From positions 1-16,492 of the forward strand of contig JBGAUM010000079.1 in NCBI GenBank assembly GCA_044228625.1: 16,492 nt of DNA, written 5' to 3'. Positions within the stretch are counted from its first letter, which is position 1, and every line of letters begins with the position of its first letter. The notes below the pieces were generated by a model. That model had not been told where the DNA came from, did not search any database, and was given only the letters and a program-made list of their open reading frames with translations. Source of the stretch: UKL13-2 sp044228625. Lineage in GTDB: Bacteria > Pseudomonadota > Gammaproteobacteria > Burkholderiales > Usitatibacteraceae. Below are positions 1 through 7,187 of the stretch, piece by piece. Made by a program: the position numbers and the translations under genes.

Positions 1-442
1 CTGGAACGCGCGTTCCGAGCAAGGCCAAGGCACCGATTGCAAATGCGATATCGGTCGCCATCGGGATGCCGAATCCGGCCTGCGTTGCCGTTCCGGCATT
101 GAAGGCGAAGTGAATCAACGCAGGTGCCGCCATGCCCCCGACTGCGGCAAAGATGGGCAGCAACGCGTTCGAAATGTTCGACAGTTCGCCGACATACAAC
201 TCGCGCTCCAGTTCGAGGCCGATCAGCAAAAAGAATACGGCCATCAGGAGATCGTTGACCCAAAGTCCGGCGGACAACGGGCCAATCGGTAATTCCCAAA
301 GCGCCTGGAAGCCGATTCCCCATGGTGAATTGGCCAACACAATTGCCCCTAAGGTACTGACAAGCAAAACGACCGCGCCCGCCTGTTCAGAGGCAAAGAA
401 CTCTGCAAACGACTTGGTCAATATTCGGGGCGCGACAGGCAT
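1..442 (-). CDS. nhaA: Na+/H+ antiporter NhaA, N-terminal part (cut by window edge)
   Basis: An inner-membrane antiporter that exports Na+ in exchange for protons, controlling pH and Na+. The window holds the first 147 codons; the remainder (family length about 390-440 residues) lies beyond position 1. Visible NhaA hallmarks are VLANSPWG at residues 35-42, LWVNDLLMAVFFLLIGLELERE at about 60-81, and IPMATDIAFAIGALALLGTRVP at 126-147. D131 in the ATDIAF motif corresponds to E. coli D133; the D163/D164 pair is off-window. At least three hydrophobic helices are visible. The ATG at 442-440 is preceded in frame by a TGA and has an AAGAGGA-like ribosome site at 460-454, so the start is well supported. 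It is divergent from the TRAP receptor gene. It is intact as far as seen, and identification is secure from motif order. Confidence 0.93.
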   Translation of the reverse strand, partial: MPVAPRILTKSFAEFFASEQAGAVVLLVSTLGAIVLANSPWGIGFQALWELPIGPLSAGLWVNDLLMAVFFLLIGLELERELYVGELSNISNALLPIFAAVGGMAAPALIHFAFNAGTATQAGFGIPMATDIAFAIGALALLGTRVP

Positions 443-757
443 GATTCGAAGGGTCCTCTTTCATACGGCGAAGGGGTGTCATTTGATCGCAAGAACTACA
501 AAACTTCGCCGTGTACTTCAGATGCAAAGCATCCGGATTAGGGTAAACCCGTGTTTGTGCAGTGCAGCAACGATTCGGTCAAAGCGCTTTCTACTCAATC
601 TTGATGTGAGGCACTTGCGTACCGTCCACGCGGCGCATAGCATCGTCAAACCAAAGGGAACGTGCCGCCATGAGCACGGTCGCACGCGCAATGCTCGTTT
701 GGCGCGAAGTCAACCCTGATCGATTGTCGACACCACATTTCCACACGAGGAGGCCTC
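443..757. other. divergent spacer between nhaA and the TRAP receptor gene
   Basis: This 315-bp gap separates the two divergent starts and must carry both promoters. I see no convincing gene: a short reading frame from the ATG at 670 resembles nothing known. No strong -35/-10 pair stands out; TTGGCG at 699-704 with GATTGT at 722-727 (17-base spacer) is only a weak candidate for the plus strand. The clearest signals are two small inverted repeats at 521-550 and the ribosome site GAGGAGG at 747-753. Confidence 0.6.
521..550. promoter_or_regulatory. two adjacent small palindromes, possible operator zone
   Basis: GATGC-AAA-GCATC (521-533) is a perfect 5-bp inverted repeat. Seven bases later lies GGGT-AA-ACCC (541-550), a 4-bp inverted repeat. 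Both sit mid-spacer between divergent transporter genes, where a regulator could serve both directions. Such short repeats can occur by chance in 315 bp, so operator function is inference only. Confidence 0.22.
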
Positions 758-1891
758 ATGAGCGAGTCAGTCGTCAACACCCCGAAAAAAGATAAGCCCA
801 CGCGTCGCAAATTCCTGGCAGGCAGTGCAGTGGCCACCGGCGCTGCCATCACCGGCTTTCCGATGATTGCGACCGCGCAAGCGGTGAATTTCCGTTTCCA
901 GTCCACCTGGCCTGCCAAGGACATCTTCCACGAGTACGCCAACGACTTCGCCAAAAAGGTCAACGACATGGCCGGCGGCAAGCTGAAGATTGAAGTTCTT
1001 CCCGCAGGTTCCGTTGTCAAGGCGTTTGACTTGTTGGATGCCGTGTCGAAAGGCACGCTCGACGGCGGCCATGGCGTGGTGGCTTACTGGTACGGCAAGC
1101 AGCAGGCCCTGGCCCTGTGGGGATCCGGACCGGCATGGGGCATGGACGCCAACATGGTACTCGCGTGGCACTACTACGGCGGCGGCAAGCAAATGCTGGA
1201 TGACATTTACAAGTCGTTGAATCTTGATGTGCAATCATTCATCTACGGGCCGATGCCGACGCAACCATTCGGCTGGTTCAAGAAACCGGTCACCAAGCCC
1301 GCTGACATGAAGGGCGTGAAGTTCCGTACCGTCGGTTTGGCGGTGGACATCTATAGCGACATGGGAGCCGCCGTGAACCCGTTGCCGGGCGCGGAAATTG
1401 TGCCGGCGCTGGATCGGGGTCTGCTCGATGCCGCGGAGTTCAACAACGCCACCTCGGACCGCATCCTGGGATTCCCGGACGTCGCCAAGAACTGCATGCT
1501 GCAAAGCTATCACCAGGCCTCCGAGAACTTTGAAATCCTGTTCAACAAGACCAAGTACAACGCGCTGGCGCCGGAACTGAAGGCGATCATCGACTACGCC
1601 GTGCAGGCCGCTTCCGCGGACATGTCATGGAAGGCCATTGATCGCTATTCGACGGACTACCAGGAACTGAAGAAGGCCGGCATCAAGTTCTGGAAGACGC
1701 CCGACTCCGTGCTCAAGGAACAGCTGAAGAGCTGGGAAAAGGTCATGGCCAAGAAGGAGGCCGACAACCCGACCTTCAAGGCAGTCAATGCCTCCATGAA
1801 GGCCTTTGCCCAGCGCGCCTGCGCCTGGCAAAACGACACGCTCGTCGATTACAAGATGGCGCACGCCCACTTGTTCAGCAAGAAGGCCTGA
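758..1891 (+). CDS. dctP: TRAP transporter substrate-binding protein (DctP/TakP type), Tat-exported
   Basis: A periplasmic receptor of a tripartite ATP-independent transporter, binding an organic-acid anion and delivering it to the DctQM permease. It is 377 residues, with a Tat signal (TRRKFLAG, R16-R17, hydrophobic stretch to about 40, cleavage near ATAQA at 42). The mature part begins FRFQSTWPAKDIFHEYANDF, as in TakP-like receptors. The conserved TRAP arginine that clamps the carboxylate is probably R190 in VKFRTVG. By recalled comparison with the 2-oxoacid receptor TakP, Q169 and E227 could supply metal contacts, with F228 where TakP has tryptophan; this alignment is by eye. The start is fixed by GAGGAGG at 747-753. 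It is first in the dctPQM cluster and followed by a terminator-like hairpin. The ligand is not proven: 2-oxoacid, lactate or a similar acid are options. Confidence 0.9.
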   Translation: MSESVVNTPKKDKPTRRKFLAGSAVATGAAITGFPMIATAQAVNFRFQSTWPAKDIFHEYANDFAKKVNDMAGGKLKIEVLPAGSVVKAFDLLDAVSKGTLDGGHGVVAYWYGKQQALALWGSGPAWGMDANMVLAWHYYGGGKQMLDDIYKSLNLDVQSFIYGPMPTQPFGWFKKPVTKPADMKGVKFRTVGLAVDIYSDMGAAVNPLPGAEIVPALDRGLLDAAEFNNATSDRILGFPDVAKNCMLQSYHQASENFEILFNKTKYNALAPELKAIIDYAVQAASADMSWKAIDRYSTDYQELKKAGIKFWKTPDSVLKEQLKSWEKVMAKKEADNPTFKAVNASMKAFAQRACAWQNDTLVDYKMAHAHLFSKKA

Positions 1892-1937
1892 AGACCACAC
1901 GCGTCAATTCCGCCATCGTTGCGGATGTAGCACAATG

Positions 1938-1973
1938 TCGGCCATCGGGTAACACCGATGGCCGATTTGTTTT
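1938..1973 (+). terminator. intrinsic terminator or attenuator between dctP and dctQ
   Basis: A perfect 11-bp stem, TCGGCCATCGG (1938-1948) with CCGATGGCCGA (1955-1965), closes a 6-base loop and is followed directly by TTTGTTTT. It lies 46 bases after the receptor stop and 45 bases before dctQ. In a single operon this would end most transcripts after the receptor, giving excess binding protein relative to permease, a common arrangement for transport operons. Read-through or a second promoter would supply dctQM. Confidence 0.85.
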
Positions 1974-2018
1974 GCCCCCGCTCCCGGCCTGGAGCATTCT
2001 CATGGAGCATCGTCCGCC

Positions 2019-2654
2019 ATGCAAAAAATGCTGCTCGCCATTGACCGGCTCTCCACGCGTGCCGGCCAATTGGGATCGTGGGCCATCATCGGCCTGACCC
2101 TATTGATCTGTTGGGAGGTGTTCTATCGATACCTGCTCAACGATCCGCACTCCTGGGTGTATGACGCGCAATGGATGCTGTATGGGGTCCTCTTCATGAT
2201 GGCGGGGGCTTATACGCTTTCCAAGAATGGCCATGTACGAGGCGATGTGTTGTACGGCTTCTTTGAGCCGCGCACGCAAGCAACGATCGATATCACGCTC
2301 TACATCCTGTTTTTTCTCCCCGGCATCGTCGCACTGACTTATGCCGGCTGGGAGTTTGCGAATGACGCCCTGAAGATCAAGGAAAACACGTTCTCTGCGG
2401 TTCCCTTGCCGCTCTACCCGTTCAAGTTCGTGATTCCGGTGGTGGGCGTGCTGATGCTGCTGCAGGGGATCGTGGAGATCTTGCGGTGCGCCATCTGCAT
2501 CAAGACCGGCGAATGGCCCTCGCGCGAGCAGGACGTGGAGGAAGTGGACGTCGACAAACTCAAGGAGATGGTACAGGTGAAGGACGAAGACATTGAGGCA
2601 CTCGACAAGTACGTCGTCCCGCATGCCGACGCCCCCGCAGGAGCCAAGCCATGA
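2019..2654 (+). CDS. dctQ: TRAP transporter small permease subunit (DctQ)
   Basis: The small integral membrane subunit of the TRAP transporter, which pairs with DctM in the inner membrane. It is 211 residues with four predicted helices at roughly 19-40, 50-70, 90-112 and 135-157. The family signature GHVRGDVLYG lies after helix 2 (about residues 72-81), matching the usual HVRxDV segment. The C-terminal 45 residues form a charged acidic tail (EQDVEEVDVDKLKEMVQVKDED...) that is probably cytosolic and helical, and longer than in the simplest DctQ proteins. The ATG is preceded by GGAG at 2004-2007. The stop overlaps the dctM start as ATGA at 2651-2654, showing translational coupling. Confidence 0.9.
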   Translation: MQKMLLAIDRLSTRAGQLGSWAIIGLTLLICWEVFYRYLLNDPHSWVYDAQWMLYGVLFMMAGAYTLSKNGHVRGDVLYGFFEPRTQATIDITLYILFFLPGIVALTYAGWEFANDALKIKENTFSAVPLPLYPFKFVIPVVGVLMLLQGIVEILRCAICIKTGEWPSREQDVEEVDVDKLKEMVQVKDEDIEALDKYVVPHADAPAGAKP

Positions 2655-5092
2655 AGATGCGCAAGGAACTGTGGTTTGGCTTTTCGCTGATGGCCATCAT
2701 TGTCCTGGCCTGCTTGATCTTCACGCCTTGGACCTCGCTGCAAAACGGGCATTTGGGTTTGTTGATGCTGGCGCTGGTGGTCGTGGCCATCATGCTCGGT
2801 TTCCCGACGGCTTTCACCCTGATGGGCATGGGCATGATCTTCTGCTTCTTTGCCTATTGGGATGCCAACAAGGGCCATGTCGAAAAGGCCGGGCAACTCA
2901 CCCTGGATCTCATGGTGCAAAAGGCCTATGGCGTGATGACCAACGAAGTACTGTTGTCGATTCCGCTGTTCGTATTCATGGGCTACCTGGTCGAACGCGC
3001 AAACTTGATCGAGAAGCTCTTCAAGTCGCTGCATCTGTCTCTTGCACGGCTGCCCGGTTCTCTTGCCGTTGCCACACTGGTGACTTGCGCAATTTTCGCC
3101 ACCGCCACCGGCATCGTGGGCGCGGTGGTGACACTGATGGGCTTGCTCGCATTGCCAGCAATGCTGCGCGCCGGCTACGACATTCGCTTGTCAGCGGGCG
3201 CCATCACGGCCGGTGGCTGCCTCGGCATCCTGATCCCGCCCTCGGTGATGCTGATCGTCTACGGCGCGACGGCCGGCGTGTCAGTTGTGAAACTCTACGC
3301 GGGCGCGTTCTTCCCCGGCATCATGCTCGCGAGCCTTTACATTGGCTACGTCATGATCGTCGCCTGGCTGAAGCCGCACCTGGCGCCGCCATTGTCCGCA
3401 GAGGATCGAAAGGTCAGTGTTCCGCAAGCCACCTTGGCGCATGTGAAAGCCCCCACGCAGAATGCCATTGCCGGGTTGTGGGCGGCAGCCAAGGCAAAGG
3501 GTGACGTGCCTTTTGACCGCGCGCACATTCGCAAACAGTGGTTGTCGATCGTGTTGCCCGCCGCTGCGATCCTGACCGTGATGGGCCTGACTTGGAATGC
3601 CATCACCAAGCCGAATGCGGAAGAAAGCACGGTCGGCATGGAGGCGATGGGCACCGAGTCATCAGCGGCGGCCCGCACCCCGGTTGCGGCGCCACAAAAA
3701 CCTGAAAGCCCCGCAGCGAAGGGAGCAATGCCCAAGGCATCCGGTGGCGGCCTTCAGGAGCCCCCGGCCTCCCTCAGTGAACCCCCCGCGGCCACGGAGC
3801 CACCTGCCGGCGCGTTGAAGGAACCTCCGGGTGGCAGCCTCAAGGAGCCCCCGTCGAGCGGATTGCAAGAACCTCCTGGCAGCGGGCTCAAGGAACCGCC
3901 CGGCAGCGGGTTGCAGGAGCCTCCCGGGTCCGGATTGAAAGAGCCTCCGGGAAGCGGCTTGAAAGAACCGCCGGGCGCAGACCTCAAGGAACCGCCGGGT
4001 GCGGCCAAGGAGGGCGTCAAGGAGCCTCCGGCGACTTCTGCATTGAACGAGCCCCCGGGCGCTGAAAAGCCTGCAACGACTGCGACGCCATCGGCCGCTT
4101 CCAAGACCCCTGCGGCCAAGTCTGCTCCTGCAGGCGTGGAACGCGTCGCAACGCCCACTTGGTACTGGATCACTTTGGCATTCTTCATCGGCGTGCTTGC
4201 AGTGCTCTATTCCACGATGACGTTCGAGCGCCTGGAAATCTTCAAGATGCTGCTGGCCTCGTTCTTTCCGCTGGCGCTCTTGATCCTCGCGGTGCTGGGA
4301 ACGATTGTCTTTGGATTGGCCACGCCAACGGAGGCGGCCGCCATCGGAAGCTTTGGAGGCTTTGTCCTCGCGGCGGTCTACCTGGCCATCAAGAAAAGCG
4401 CGGCGGAGCGAAACAGGTTGTTCAAGATCTGGGCGCCCTTCTGGGCGGCGTTCATGGTGTCGGTCGTCTGGTTCATTCTGTGGCAATCGGAAGTGCTGGA
4501 CAGCGGCCCACCCGCGTGGCTGGGCGCAATTTCCGTCACCGCGATTGCCGTCTGGTGCGTGCTGGCCACATTCCAGGCCAACATGACTGCGGTCGTCAAA
4601 GAGTCCGTCTTCCTCACCGCCAAAACGTCGGCCATGGTCTGCTGGCTGTTCGTGGGCTCCGCGATCTTTTCAGCTGCGTTTGCGCTGTTGGGTGGCCAGG
4701 AAATCATTGAGAAGTGGGTGTTGTCGCTGGGCCTGACGCCCATCCAGTTCATGCTCCTTTCCCAGTTCATCATCTTCATCCTGGGCTGGCCGCTGGAGTG
4801 GACGGAGATCATCGTGATCTTCATGCCAATCTTCATTCCATTGCTGGGAAAGTTCGGCATCGATCCGCTGTTCTTCGGGCTGTTGGTGGCGCTCAACTTG
4901 CAAACCGCCTTCCTTTCTCCACCGGTCGCGATGGCCGCTTTCTATCTGAAAGGCGTGTCGCCTCCGCATGTCACCTTGAACCAGATCTTCGCGGGGATGA
5001 TGCCGTTCATGGGCATTCAGGTGGTGGCGTTGTTCCTGCTCTACATGTTCCCGGAGATTGGACTGTGGCTCCCGTCGGTGCTGTACAAGTAG
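2651..5092 (+). CDS. dctM: TRAP transporter large permease (DctM) with proline-rich repeat insert
   Basis: The large membrane subunit that forms the Na+-coupled path for the substrate. At 813 residues it is nearly twice the usual DctM (about 430). The N-terminal half (1-240) has the family blocks GFPTAFTLMG (50-59), LLSIPLFVFMG (101-111), TATGIVGAVVTLMG (151-164) and GILIPPSVMLIVYG (192-205). The C-terminal half has FGLATPTEAAAIG (554-566), a LEWTEIIVIFMPIFIPL block near 715-731, and LNLQTAFLSPPVA (748-760). Between the halves lie a basic segment (241-297), a probable helix (298-316), a hydrophilic loop (317-502) rich in P, A, G, E and K with 13 EPP motifs, and another helix (503-521). Two further helices near 593-611 and 622-641 also exceed the minimal form. 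The frame is open throughout and both family halves are intact, so this is an insertion rather than damage. Confidence 0.93.
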   Translation: MKMRKELWFGFSLMAIIVLACLIFTPWTSLQNGHLGLLMLALVVVAIMLGFPTAFTLMGMGMIFCFFAYWDANKGHVEKAGQLTLDLMVQKAYGVMTNEVLLSIPLFVFMGYLVERANLIEKLFKSLHLSLARLPGSLAVATLVTCAIFATATGIVGAVVTLMGLLALPAMLRAGYDIRLSAGAITAGGCLGILIPPSVMLIVYGATAGVSVVKLYAGAFFPGIMLASLYIGYVMIVAWLKPHLAPPLSAEDRKVSVPQATLAHVKAPTQNAIAGLWAAAKAKGDVPFDRAHIRKQWLSIVLPAAAILTVMGLTWNAITKPNAEESTVGMEAMGTESSAAARTPVAAPQKPESPAAKGAMPKASGGGLQEPPASLSEPPAATEPPAGALKEPPGGSLKEPPSSGLQEPPGSGLKEPPGSGLQEPPGSGLKEPPGSGLKEPPGADLKEPPGAAKEGVKEPPATSALNEPPGAEKPATTATPSAASKTPAAKSAPAGVERVATPTWYWITLAFFIGVLAVLYSTMTFERLEIFKMLLASFFPLALLILAVLGTIVFGLATPTEAAAIGSFGGFVLAAVYLAIKKSAAERNRLFKIWAPFWAAFMVSVVWFILWQSEVLDSGPPAWLGAISVTAIAVWCVLATFQANMTAVVKESVFLTAKTSAMVCWLFVGSAIFSAAFALLGGQEIIEKWVLSLGLTPIQFMLLSQFIIFILGWPLEWTEIIVIFMPIFIPLLGKFGIDPLFFGLLVALNLQTAFLSPPVAMAAFYLKGVSPPHVTLNQIFAGMMPFMGIQVVALFLLYMFPEIGLWLPSVLYK
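3815..4006 (+). repeat. eight 24-bp in-frame repeats encoding L-K/Q-E-P-P-G-x-x
   Basis: Eight consecutive 24-base units encode residues 389-452 of DctM with consensus LKEPPGSG (K or Q at position 2, last two positions variable). They sit inside a broader field of 13 EPP motifs (E370 to P469). Units differ at many third-codon positions (ttgaag, ctcaag, ttgcaa, ttgcag, ttgaaa for the first two residues) while protein is kept, which suggests old duplications held by selection on the peptide rather than fresh slippage. Confidence 0.9.
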
Positions 5093-5101
5093 CGTGAGGG
5101 C

Positions 5102-5133
5102 GGACGGCCATGGAGTACAACATCGCGCCGTCC
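5102..5133 (+). terminator. weak stem-loop after dctM
   Basis: GGACGGC (5102-5108) pairs with GCCGTCC (5127-5133) across an 18-base loop, ten bases after the dctM stop; GTGA/TCAC outside could extend it past a 4-base bulge. There is no T-tract, so it is not a clear intrinsic terminator. It may stabilise the mRNA end or be incidental. Confidence 0.25.
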
Positions 5134-5185
5134 TCACTCGCGCCTCGTCTAGCGGACGCATTTGCGCCGGTTACGGGCGCGGGAT

Positions 5186-5194
5186 AGGAAGGAG
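5186..5194 (+). promoter_or_regulatory. ribosome binding site deciding a TTG start
   Basis: AGGAAGGAG ends 6 bases before TTG at 5201-5203. A longer frame from the TTG at 5162 would add 13 residues that have no counterpart in the family, so this strong Shine-Dalgarno sequence selects the 5201 start. Confidence 0.75.
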
Positions 5195-5200
5195 CAACTG

Positions 5201-6163
5201 TTGAAGAAGATTCTTGTTTCCCGCCGGGTGTTTCCGGAAATTATTGAAACGCTTAAGCGCGAATATGACGTTGACCACAACACGTCCGACGAGGTGCTTG
5301 ATCCGGCGGCGCTCAAAACCCGCGCCCAAGGGTGCGCGGGGGTTTTGGCCTGCCTGACTGAACGGTTTGATGGCGCTTTTTTTGACGCCTGCCCATCCGT
5401 GAAAGTGGTCAGCAACATCGCAGTGGGATACAACAACATCGACGTGGCGGAGGCCTCGAAACGTGGCGTGATGGTCACGAATACGCCGGGCGTGCTTGAT
5501 GACACCACCGCCGACCTGACCTTTGCGCTTCTGATGGCCGCCGCGCGTCGGGTGACCGAGACCGAGCGGCGTCTGCGCAACGGCGAATGGAAGAAGGGGT
5601 TCGCCGTGGAGCAATGGCTGGGCACGGACGTGCATCACGCGTCCGTGGGCATCATCGGGATGGGCCGCATCGGCCGCACCATTGCCAAGCGGGCGACAGG
5701 GTTCGACATGACGGTGCGCTATTGCAACCGCACGCGCCTGGATGAATCGACCGAGCGTGCGTTGAATGCCACCTACTGCACGAAGGAAGAAGTGCTTTCA
5801 AAGTCCGACTTTGTGCTGGTCATGGTGCCGTATTCCCCGGCCACGCACCATTTGATCGGTGCAGCGGACTTGGCCTTGATGAAGCCGACCGCGATATTCA
5901 TCAACACGGCACGCGGCGGCGTGGTGGACGACACCGCCCTCGTCGCGGCGCTCAAGTCGAAACGCATTGCCGGCGCAGGCATCGACGTTTTCGAAGGGGA
6001 GCCGGCACTCAATCCCGGCTTCCTGGAACTCGATAACGTCGCGCTGACGCCCCACATCGGCAGCGCCACGCGCGCAACGCGCTTCAACATGGCCGAGTTG
6101 GCGGCGCGCAATTTAATGGCGGCGTTGCGGGGCGAGAGTCCACCAAATCTTGTAAACCCATGA
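5201..6163 (+). CDS. ghrB: D-2-hydroxyacid dehydrogenase, glyoxylate/hydroxypyruvate reductase type
   Basis: A cytosolic NAD(P)H-dependent enzyme that reduces 2-oxoacids such as glyoxylate or hydroxypyruvate to D-2-hydroxyacids. It is 320 residues, normal for the family. The catalytic domain is N-terminal (NIAVGYNNID at 72-81, NTPGVLDDTTAD at 94-105). The nucleotide domain has GxGxxG at G153-G155-G158 (GIIGMGRIG). The catalytic triad is R238 (NTARGG), E267 (DVFEGEP) and H285 (LTPHIGS). NRTR at 176-179 after the second strand favours NADPH over NADH. Start is TTG, chosen for the AGGAAGGAG site. It lies 108 bases after dctM on the same strand, consistent with reducing an oxoacid brought in by the TRAP system, although linkage in one mRNA is not shown. 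The exact substrate could also be 2-ketogluconate (TkrA-like). Confidence 0.85.
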   Translation: MKKILVSRRVFPEIIETLKREYDVDHNTSDEVLDPAALKTRAQGCAGVLACLTERFDGAFFDACPSVKVVSNIAVGYNNIDVAEASKRGVMVTNTPGVLDDTTADLTFALLMAAARRVTETERRLRNGEWKKGFAVEQWLGTDVHHASVGIIGMGRIGRTIAKRATGFDMTVRYCNRTRLDESTERALNATYCTKEEVLSKSDFVLVMVPYSPATHHLIGAADLALMKPTAIFINTARGGVVDDTALVAALKSKRIAGAGIDVFEGEPALNPGFLELDNVALTPHIGSATRATRFNMAELAARNLMAALRGESPPNLVNP

Positions 6164-6172
6164 CGCACCCTT

Positions 6173-6206
6173 TCCAATGCTGGCGGGAGAGACCTCAGGC
6201 ATTGGA
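6173..6206 (+). other. stem-loop in the leader of the downstream reductase
   Basis: TCCAATGC (6173-6180) and GCATTGGA (6199-6206) form an 8-bp perfect inverted repeat with an 18-base loop. No T-tract follows. A second small hairpin, GAGT-GCAA-ACTC (6229-6240), has a GNRA-type loop. Together they make the 136-base spacer unusually structured, but no known riboswitch core is present. Confidence 0.35.
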
Positions 6207-6299
6207 TCCAACCAAGAGGCTATTCCTTGAGTGCAAACTCTCGGACAAGATTCGGAAGCCAACATCAAATCAGATTTGAAACGACATGGAGTCAATCCT

Positions 6300-7148
6300 A
6301 TGAAACTCGCATTCCTGGGCCTCGGTGTCATGGGGTATCCCATGGCTGGCCACCTGCAATCCAAGGGCCATTCGGTCACGGTCTATAACCGCACCACAGC
6401 CAAGGCCGAGGCTTGGGCCAAGCAATATGGCGGTGCATTTTCCGCCGACATTGCGGGCGCGGTTGCGGGCGCCGACATGGTGATGATGTGCGTCGGCAAC
6501 GACAACGACCTGCTGGAAGTGGGTCAGATTGCGCTCGCCGCCATGTCTGCCGGCACGATCCTGGTGGACCACACCACGGCCTCTGCGGATGTTGCCAGGA
6601 CCCTTTACAAGATGGCGGCGGCCAAACAGATCGGCTTCATCGATGCGCCGGTCTCGGGTGGCCAGGCCGGTGCCGTCAACGGGCAGCTCACCGTCATGTG
6701 TGGCGGCGATGCATCGAACTTTGACCGCGCCAAGCCCGTCATTGATTGCTATGCCAAGGCCACGACCTTGCTGGGCGCTTCTGGCGCGGGCCAATTGACC
6801 AAGATGGTCAACCAGATCTGTATTGCAGGTCTTGTGCAGGCACTCTCTGAGGGCCTGGCGTTTGCCGAAAAGGCGGGGCTCGACGGGAATCAGGTTCTCG
6901 ATGTCATTTCAAAGGGGGCTGCACAGTCCTGGCAGATGGAAAACCGCGGACGAACCATGCTGAAGCGCGAGTTCAATTTCGGATTTGCCGTGGACTGGAT
7001 GCGCAAGGACCTAGGCATCGTGCTGGATGAGGCGCGCCGCAATGGCGCCCGGGTGCCGGTGACTGCGCTGGTGGACCAGTTTTACGGCGACGTCCAGAAG
7101 GCGGGCGGGAACCGGTTTGACACATCATCCCTGATTACGAGACTATGA
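6300..7148 (+). CDS. 3-hydroxyisobutyrate dehydrogenase-family NADP-dependent reductase
   Basis: A member of the beta-hydroxyacid dehydrogenase family (3-hydroxyisobutyrate dehydrogenase, tartronate semialdehyde reductase GarR/GlxR, glyoxylate/succinic semialdehyde reductases). It is 282 residues. The N-terminal Rossmann fold has GLGVMG at 7-12, and YNRT at 29-32 points to NADPH. The substrate motif DAPVSGGQAGAVNGQL spans 115-130. GAGQLTKMVNQ at 162-172 carries the catalytic lysine K168 and N171. KDLGIVLDEA at 236-245 closes the site in the all-helical domain. The ATG at 6300 is chosen because GGAG at 6288-6291 is well spaced and the Rossmann strand begins at once; a GTG at 6231 would add 23 unconserved residues. 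It follows the hydroxyacid dehydrogenase on the same strand, so both may process related small acids, for example glyoxylate, hydroxypyruvate or tartronate semialdehyde. The substrate cannot be fixed from sequence alone. Confidence 0.85.
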   Translation: MKLAFLGLGVMGYPMAGHLQSKGHSVTVYNRTTAKAEAWAKQYGGAFSADIAGAVAGADMVMMCVGNDNDLLEVGQIALAAMSAGTILVDHTTASADVARTLYKMAAAKQIGFIDAPVSGGQAGAVNGQLTVMCGGDASNFDRAKPVIDCYAKATTLLGASGAGQLTKMVNQICIAGLVQALSEGLAFAEKAGLDGNQVLDVISKGAAQSWQMENRGRTMLKREFNFGFAVDWMRKDLGIVLDEARRNGARVPVTALVDQFYGDVQKAGGNRFDTSSLITRL

Positions 7149-7187
7149 GTCTTTTGCGGGTAATGTTTCCGCGATTTTGAGGCAGAA

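Noticed and set aside
132..719. A 195-codon plus-strand frame across the nhaA region.
   Set aside because: It is antisense to clear NhaA sequence, has no ribosome site and no recognisable domain.
670..795. Small open frame from the ATG at 670 that overlaps the TRAP receptor start.
   Set aside because: No ribosome site and no similarity to anything I recognise; it is short enough to be chance.
2593..3504. A 303-codon plus-strand frame overlapping dctQ and dctM.
   Set aside because: It is histidine/arginine/glycine-rich with no recognisable motif, and overlaps the intact permease frame for most of its length.
3662..4486. Long minus-strand frames across the dctM repeat region, with glycine/proline-rich repeats.
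   Set aside because: They are the antisense reading of the 24-base repeats, which stay open in other frames because the period is a multiple of three. The plus-strand frame is continuous with conserved permease domains on both sides.
6185..6260. Possible glycine riboswitch: GGGAGAGA followed by GCAAACTCTCGGACAAG.
   Set aside because: The start and end resemble the glycine aptamer, but the conserved core (GCCGAAGG followed by GCAA) and the AGGYAAAA before GGAC are missing, and the spacing is about eight bases too short.
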